Of a stretch of 64,000 nucleotides of DNA, positions 60,708-64,000 are shown in pieces. Source of the stretch: JAJYSO01 sp964451785 (GTDB taxonomy: Bacteria > Bacteroidota > Bacteroidia > Flavobacteriales > Flavobacteriaceae); contig CAYVJG010000010.1 in NCBI GenBank assembly GCA_964451785.1, forward strand, positions 16,106-80,105, read 5' to 3'. Position 1 is the stretch's first letter, and every line of letters begins with the position of its first letter. Position numbers and translations under genes: made by a program. Below the pieces are notes generated by a model that worked only from the letters and a program-made list of their open reading frames with translations, was not told the origin of the DNA and did not search any database.

Positions 60708-62732
60708 TTATTCTATGATTGTGATTTCAGTACGACGGTTAGCTTGGTGTTCAGCATCTGTACAAGGTACACCGTTTTTACATTTGTTGAGTAAACGGGT
60801 TTCACCATATCCTTTGGCTACTAATCGGCTGCGAGAAATACCGTGATCAACAAGGTAATTTACAGCGCTTTCAGCACGACGTTGTGATAATTTAAGGTTA
60901 TAAGCATCACTACCACGACTGTCGGTGTGCGAACTCAACTCAATACGTACATCAGGATTTGTAGTTAAGAAATCGACCACTTTATCTAACTCACGTGCCG
61001 CATCCGGACGAATATTAGCTTTGTCAAAATCATAGTGAATATTGTCGATTTGGAAAGTACGACCAACTTCAACAGTACTCATTCCCAACTGAAGTTTAAC
61101 ATATAATGTTTGACTACGTGTAAGTCCTTTAGTGCTGGCTTTAGCGGTGTTACTAAATAAACCGTTTTTAAGTCCTTGCACCTCATAATCGCTATTAGAA
61201 TCTAATAGGAATTTAAAATTACCCTCATCATTACTATAGGTTTGCGCCATGTCCTGATGATCTTTAGCGAGATTAACTTGTACATTGTCAACTACTTGTC
61301 CGTTGTCAAGATTGACAGTAACTCCTTTTAAGATAAAACGTGGATCGTCGTAGTATAAGGTTGAATAGATCGTCGGTGCAGCACTAGCAAAATCAATAAC
61401 ATCAACATTATCAGAACTTGTAGGAATATTGAGTATTTCACCATTGATTTCATAATTACCAGGCTCAATATCTTCTAACTTCACAACGCCATTGGCTTGA
61501 GTCATTACTGTGGTATCTTTTCCTGTACTTAAGTTGGTCAAGGTTACAGCTACATCACCCATAGGCGTTTTAGTCAATTTGTCAATGACGTTAATAGCCA
61601 ATGCTTTAGGTTGTTTTTCTTCTTCAACTTTTTCTAGGCTGGATTCACTATTAGATGAAGATTCTTCAGTCACTACAGTTTTGGTGCTTGACGAGTTGCC
61701 ACCAAACCAATATTTAAGACCAATATTAGCACTGAGGTAAGTCAAATCTTTTTCAGCATAAGGTTTGGTATAGCTGAATTCTCCTTGATATACAGATGAA
61801 CCATTAGAATTTGAAAGTCCTACACCTCCAGATACAGCTTGTTGACCAATCATTTTAGGGGCCGAAATATACCAGAAGTTAAGACCGCCATGAATAGATA
61901 AACGTGGGAGAATAAAGTATTCAACATTACCAGTTAAACGCCCCATAAAGTGCACTTCATAATCTTGTTTTTCATCAAAAGGATCAGTCATACTACTGGC
62001 GGCTAATTTGTCATGATACTTCTGGCTCATGCCAAATTGTTGATATATAGGTTCATACATGCTTCCTGTATAGGTAACAGGCGTTCCTGCCGCTCCCGCA
62101 CCGGTAAATTTGGAGTCAAAGTCAACGGGTCGTTCAGAATATCCATTAACAAAATAATAGCCTACTTGGGTATAACCAATACCAGCTTCAAGCGCTAAAT
62201 TGAATTTTAATTTTCCATTGCCAAACCAAAGATTAGGGCCGGTTAAAAAGTAAAATCCTTTGTAAGGCTTGTGTTTGATGATAGAGTTACTATCCGGAAT
62301 AAAAGTGGCATGAATAGTTGATAGATCAGAGGGGATTCTTTGAATCGGATCACCATTAATGCTGTCAAAGATCATTTGCGTGTCAGGGATAATGTGATCA
62401 AATTGACTGACATCGCGTTTTATGGTCATATACCCTAAAGCGGCACTCCAACCAAAAAGTTTTCCCCGTGTTCCAACGTTTAATTCATAAAATTGTCCGT
62501 TGTTTAAATACCACATCGGGTTGTTGTGCAAACTGTTATTTTTGAATAGGTAACCGGCACTGGCTCCTAAATACCAAGAATTAGAATTGGTTTCTGTCGT
62601 TGTTGTTGTAACAGAGGTCTTTTTGTGATACGATGATGACGAATTAGAAGAACTAGATTGTTTTTCATTTGATTGAGCAAAAATGCTTATACTCATCAGT
62701 AACAGAACGAAGGTAATAACTTGCTTCTTCAT
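60708..62732 (-). CDS. OmpA-family outer-membrane protein with carboxypeptidase-like repeats
   Basis: 674 aa. Signal peptide MKKQVITFVLLLMSISIFAQ, a Ser-rich linker, and an N-terminal barrel-like region (about 50-345) with many aromatic strands. Two carboxypeptidase-regulatory-like beta domains follow (about 380-450 and 460-545; VVKLEDIEPGNYEINGEI). The C-terminal OmpA domain (about 560-674; IHYDFDKANIRPDAARELDK, SSHTDSRGSDAYNLKLSQRR) binds peptidoglycan and keeps the Asp and Arg that grip diaminopimelate. It likely ties the outer membrane to the wall. Alone, convergent with the CHAT gene. Confidence 0.9.
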   Translation of the reverse strand: MKKQVITFVLLLMSISIFAQSNEKQSSSSNSSSSYHKKTSVTTTTTETNSNSWYLGASAGYLFKNNSLHNNPMWYLNNGQFYELNVGTRGKLFGWSAALGYMTIKRDVSQFDHIIPDTQMIFDSINGDPIQRIPSDLSTIHATFIPDSNSIIKHKPYKGFYFLTGPNLWFGNGKLKFNLALEAGIGYTQVGYYFVNGYSERPVDFDSKFTGAGAAGTPVTYTGSMYEPIYQQFGMSQKYHDKLAASSMTDPFDEKQDYEVHFMGRLTGNVEYFILPRLSIHGGLNFWYISAPKMIGQQAVSGGVGLSNSNGSSVYQGEFSYTKPYAEKDLTYLSANIGLKYWFGGNSSSTKTVVTEESSSNSESSLEKVEEEKQPKALAINVIDKLTKTPMGDVAVTLTNLSTGKDTTVMTQANGVVKLEDIEPGNYEINGEILNIPTSSDNVDVIDFASAAPTIYSTLYYDDPRFILKGVTVNLDNGQVVDNVQVNLAKDHQDMAQTYSNDEGNFKFLLDSNSDYEVQGLKNGLFSNTAKASTKGLTRSQTLYVKLQLGMSTVEVGRTFQIDNIHYDFDKANIRPDAARELDKVVDFLTTNPDVRIELSSHTDSRGSDAYNLKLSQRRAESAVNYLVDHGISRSRLVAKGYGETRLLNKCKNGVPCTDAEHQANRRTEITIIE

Positions 62733-63462
62733 GACTTAATGTTTTTGAGGTTTAACAAAAATGCCTTGCGGCTTTGTATGAGTATATGGAGTAAAGCTTT
62801 GTATTGTTACCTTAAAAAATTGAATTCACGCTTTTTTTTAACTAAAATAACATCTAAAACGTTTAAAAATAGATAGTTAAGTAGGAATTGAAATATTACA
62901 TTTTTTAATTTAGGCGGCAAATTTATAGGGTTAGGCGTTTCTTTTAGGGGGGTAAATGAAAGGTTTCATAGCCCCCCTCACCTTAGAATGTTTTTTTTTA
63001 TGTTATGGAGTGACATTAGGTTGATGAGAAGCTTTTATAGTACACTGGCTACTAGTAACGGCTACGCTAGTCCTATTTTAAGAGAAAGACTTTTTCTATT
63101 TTACAGAGCGGTATTTAGTCCTTATACCTTTGGAAACGTCGTTGATCTTAGCGTTGTATACGCCATTTAAAATTTACATGACGTGTTTATGATATGTTGT
63201 AAATGTGTGTTTATGTAGGTAGAAAGTTAATTGTAAGCTTGAATTGAGTTGACAAAATCACTGCAATCAACTTTTCTATTAAAAAATAAAAATTAATTAA
63301 TGTAATATTTTGTTAATATTTTTATTTTTGCTAGTTTTGGTGAGATTGTGAAATTTGGTTTAGTTAATCTGAATCTGCAATTTTTCGTAGGCTTTGTCTA
63401 TGGTTTTAGGTATTAAAGTCCTTTGGACTTTTTCTTACTGACAAGTTTTTAAAAAATAAGAA
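62733..63462. other. Gene-poor region upstream of the OmpA-family gene
   Basis: Over 700 bp without a credible gene. It contains the OmpA promoter region, a strong G/C-rich hairpin at 62946-62978, and AT-rich sequence up to the TCAA tetranucleotide repeat. An open frame at 62988-63170 has no gene-like features. Confidence 0.55.
62946..62978 (+). other. Strong G-run/C-run hairpin
   Basis: AGGGGGG pairs with CCCCCCT, and inside lies a second stem ATGAAA/TTTCAT. A run of nine T follows 13 bases later on the plus strand. No upstream plus-strand gene is present, so it may end a small unannotated RNA or be a terminator-like sRNA hairpin. Confidence 0.45.
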
Positions 63463-63502
63463 TCAATCAGTCAATCAGTCAATCAATCAATCAATCAATC
63501 AA
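63463..63502 (+). repeat. Tetranucleotide repeat (TCAA/TCAG), ten units
   Basis: Ten TCAA-type units (two of them TCAG) run without a break, 80 bp upstream of the beta-propeller lipoprotein start. Such short repeats can change length by slippage and alter promoter spacing. Confidence 0.8.
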
Positions 63503-63507
63503 ATTTA

Positions 63508-63533
63508 GTTACCCACTCAAAACAACATAGAAC
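63508..63533 (+). repeat. 26-bp dispersed repeat, copy 2
   Basis: It begins GTTACCCACTCAAAAC and matches the reverse complement of 2328-2353 at 24 of 26 positions. It lies between the TCAA repeat and the lipoprotein start, so it may be part of the leader or promoter region. Confidence 0.7.
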
Positions 63534-63581
63534 TTTAAAAATAGTTGATTTTTAGCGTGTTGTATTTATTAATGAAAACTT

Positions 63582-64000
63582 ATGAATAAAAGAAAACTGA
63601 GTATAGCCTTTTCAATAATGATCTTGTTCTTGTTAGTTTCTTGTAAGAAAACAGGGAGTAATACTACAAAATCAGTTGAATTGACAACTATAGCGATTAC
63701 TGAAAAACCTACTAAACAATTAAACTTTTATGATGTTGTAAAAGATTATGAATACATCGAATTGGAAACGACTCCGAAATCCCTCATCGGTAAAATTCAC
63801 AAAGTTCTTTTGACGGATAACACTATTTTTGTTTTAGACAGAAAGACCGCTAAATCTGTTTTGATGTTTGACCGTAAAGGGCATTTTATCAGAAAATTTG
63901 GAGGAATAGGGAAAGGCGTAGGCGAGTATCTAGAACCGCAGGATATTTTTTTAAATCGTCAAGATTCTATATTGACTATTTATTGTAAAAAAAGTAAAAA
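63582..64000 (+). CDS. Six-bladed beta-propeller lipoprotein (partial, runs off the window)
   Basis: 139 codons are visible from ATG 63582. Signal peptide with a lipobox (LLVSCKK), then a stretch typical of the 6-bladed beta-propeller lipoproteins of Bacteroidota (pfam17170-like): YEYIELETTPKSLIGKIHKV, IFVLDRKTAKSVLMFDRKGH, FIRKFGGIGKGVGEYLEPQD. Most of the propeller lies beyond 64000. These proteins are common surface lipoproteins of unknown function. The region upstream carries a slippage-prone TCAA repeat and a dispersed repeat. Confidence 0.8.
   Translation, partial: MNKRKLSIAFSIMILFLLVSCKKTGSNTTKSVELTTIAITEKPTKQLNFYDVVKDYEYIELETTPKSLIGKIHKVLLTDNTIFVLDRKTAKSVLMFDRKGHFIRKFGGIGKGVGEYLEPQDIFLNRQDSILTIYCKKSK

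Noticed and set aside
62988..63170. 60-aa plus-strand reading frame
   Set aside because: Starts in a T run after a hairpin and shows no signal, domain or codon pattern of a gene.
63463..63502. Possible CRISPR array
   Set aside because: The repeat unit is four bases with no spacers; it is a simple tetranucleotide repeat.
1..64000. tRNA and rRNA genes
   Set aside because: I scanned the intergenic regions for TTCGAATC-like T-arms and cloverleaf ends and found none that hold up; this was by eye, not with a tRNA search program.

Overview
The window is chromosomal DNA of a member of the phylum Bacteroidota, most likely class Flavobacteriia. It is AT-rich. It encodes gliding-associated GldF/GldG, a type IX secretion (T9SS) type B cargo with a PorP/SprF-like partner, a fused isobutyryl-CoA mutase and many TonB-free outer-membrane barrels. 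Several promoters fit the Bacteroidota pattern TTG-N17..23-TAnnTTTG. Genus cannot be fixed from the sequence.

Layout. 1-3.4 kb: end of truA, an MsbA-type ABC exporter, a gene-free stretch rich in palindromes, and a DUF308 membrane protein. 3.4-12.9 kb: mostly minus-strand metabolism (EamA exporter, proline catabolism PruA, a siderophore-interacting flavoprotein, a MarR-YgjV-DapB-like operon with a double operator, guanine deaminase, and metK behind a SAM-II-like riboswitch), then OsmC and an aldo/keto reductase. 13-20.7 kb: an acetyltransferase, a small outer-membrane protein, a two-gene ABC-2 exporter, dnaJ-grpE behind a sigma54-like promoter, fabG and a pirin. 20.7-22.1 kb: a small accessory island with a ParE/RelE-type toxin-antitoxin pair and an acetyltransferase remnant, followed by a second pirin. 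23.2-29.4 kb: a five-gene plus-strand surface operon (three GIGT-type fibre proteins, one of them with YadA-like head repeats, a T9SS type B protein, and a PorP/SprF protein). 29.4-36.8 kb: an acyl-CoA-dehydrogenase-like flavoprotein, divergent glycosidases GH20 and GH95, and a PadR-membrane protein pair with a clear operator. 37-47.8 kb: gldG-gldF, AcpH-like, thioredoxin-like, glmM-type mutase, cardiolipin synthase, icmF. 48-54.4 kb: a lipoprotein, a UMF1-type transporter, a methyltransferase, a HipA-like kinase/DUF3037 pair, a second DUF308 protein and a YdjM-like protein. 54.5-60.6 kb: an ECF sigma factor with a membrane TPR protein, divergent from a PKD/outer-membrane-barrel protein and a TPR-CHAT protease. 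The window closes with an OmpA-family protein and the start of a six-bladed beta-propeller lipoprotein.

Most notable. (1) The sigma factor, TPR anti-sigma candidate, PKD-barrel and CHAT protease look like one envelope-to-transcription signalling module with proteolytic logic. (2) The surface operon looks like a compact T9SS adhesin locus. (3) Two copies of a 153-160 bp palindromic MITE are each inserted exactly at the TAA stop codon of a gene, with the stop codon itself forming the 3-bp target duplication; a third long palindrome of the same size lies behind gldG. (4) Regulatory sites read directly from sequence: a SAM-II-like pseudoknot before metK, twin MarR operators, a PadR operator, and a GG-N10-GC sigma54-like promoter before grpE that also decides its start codon.
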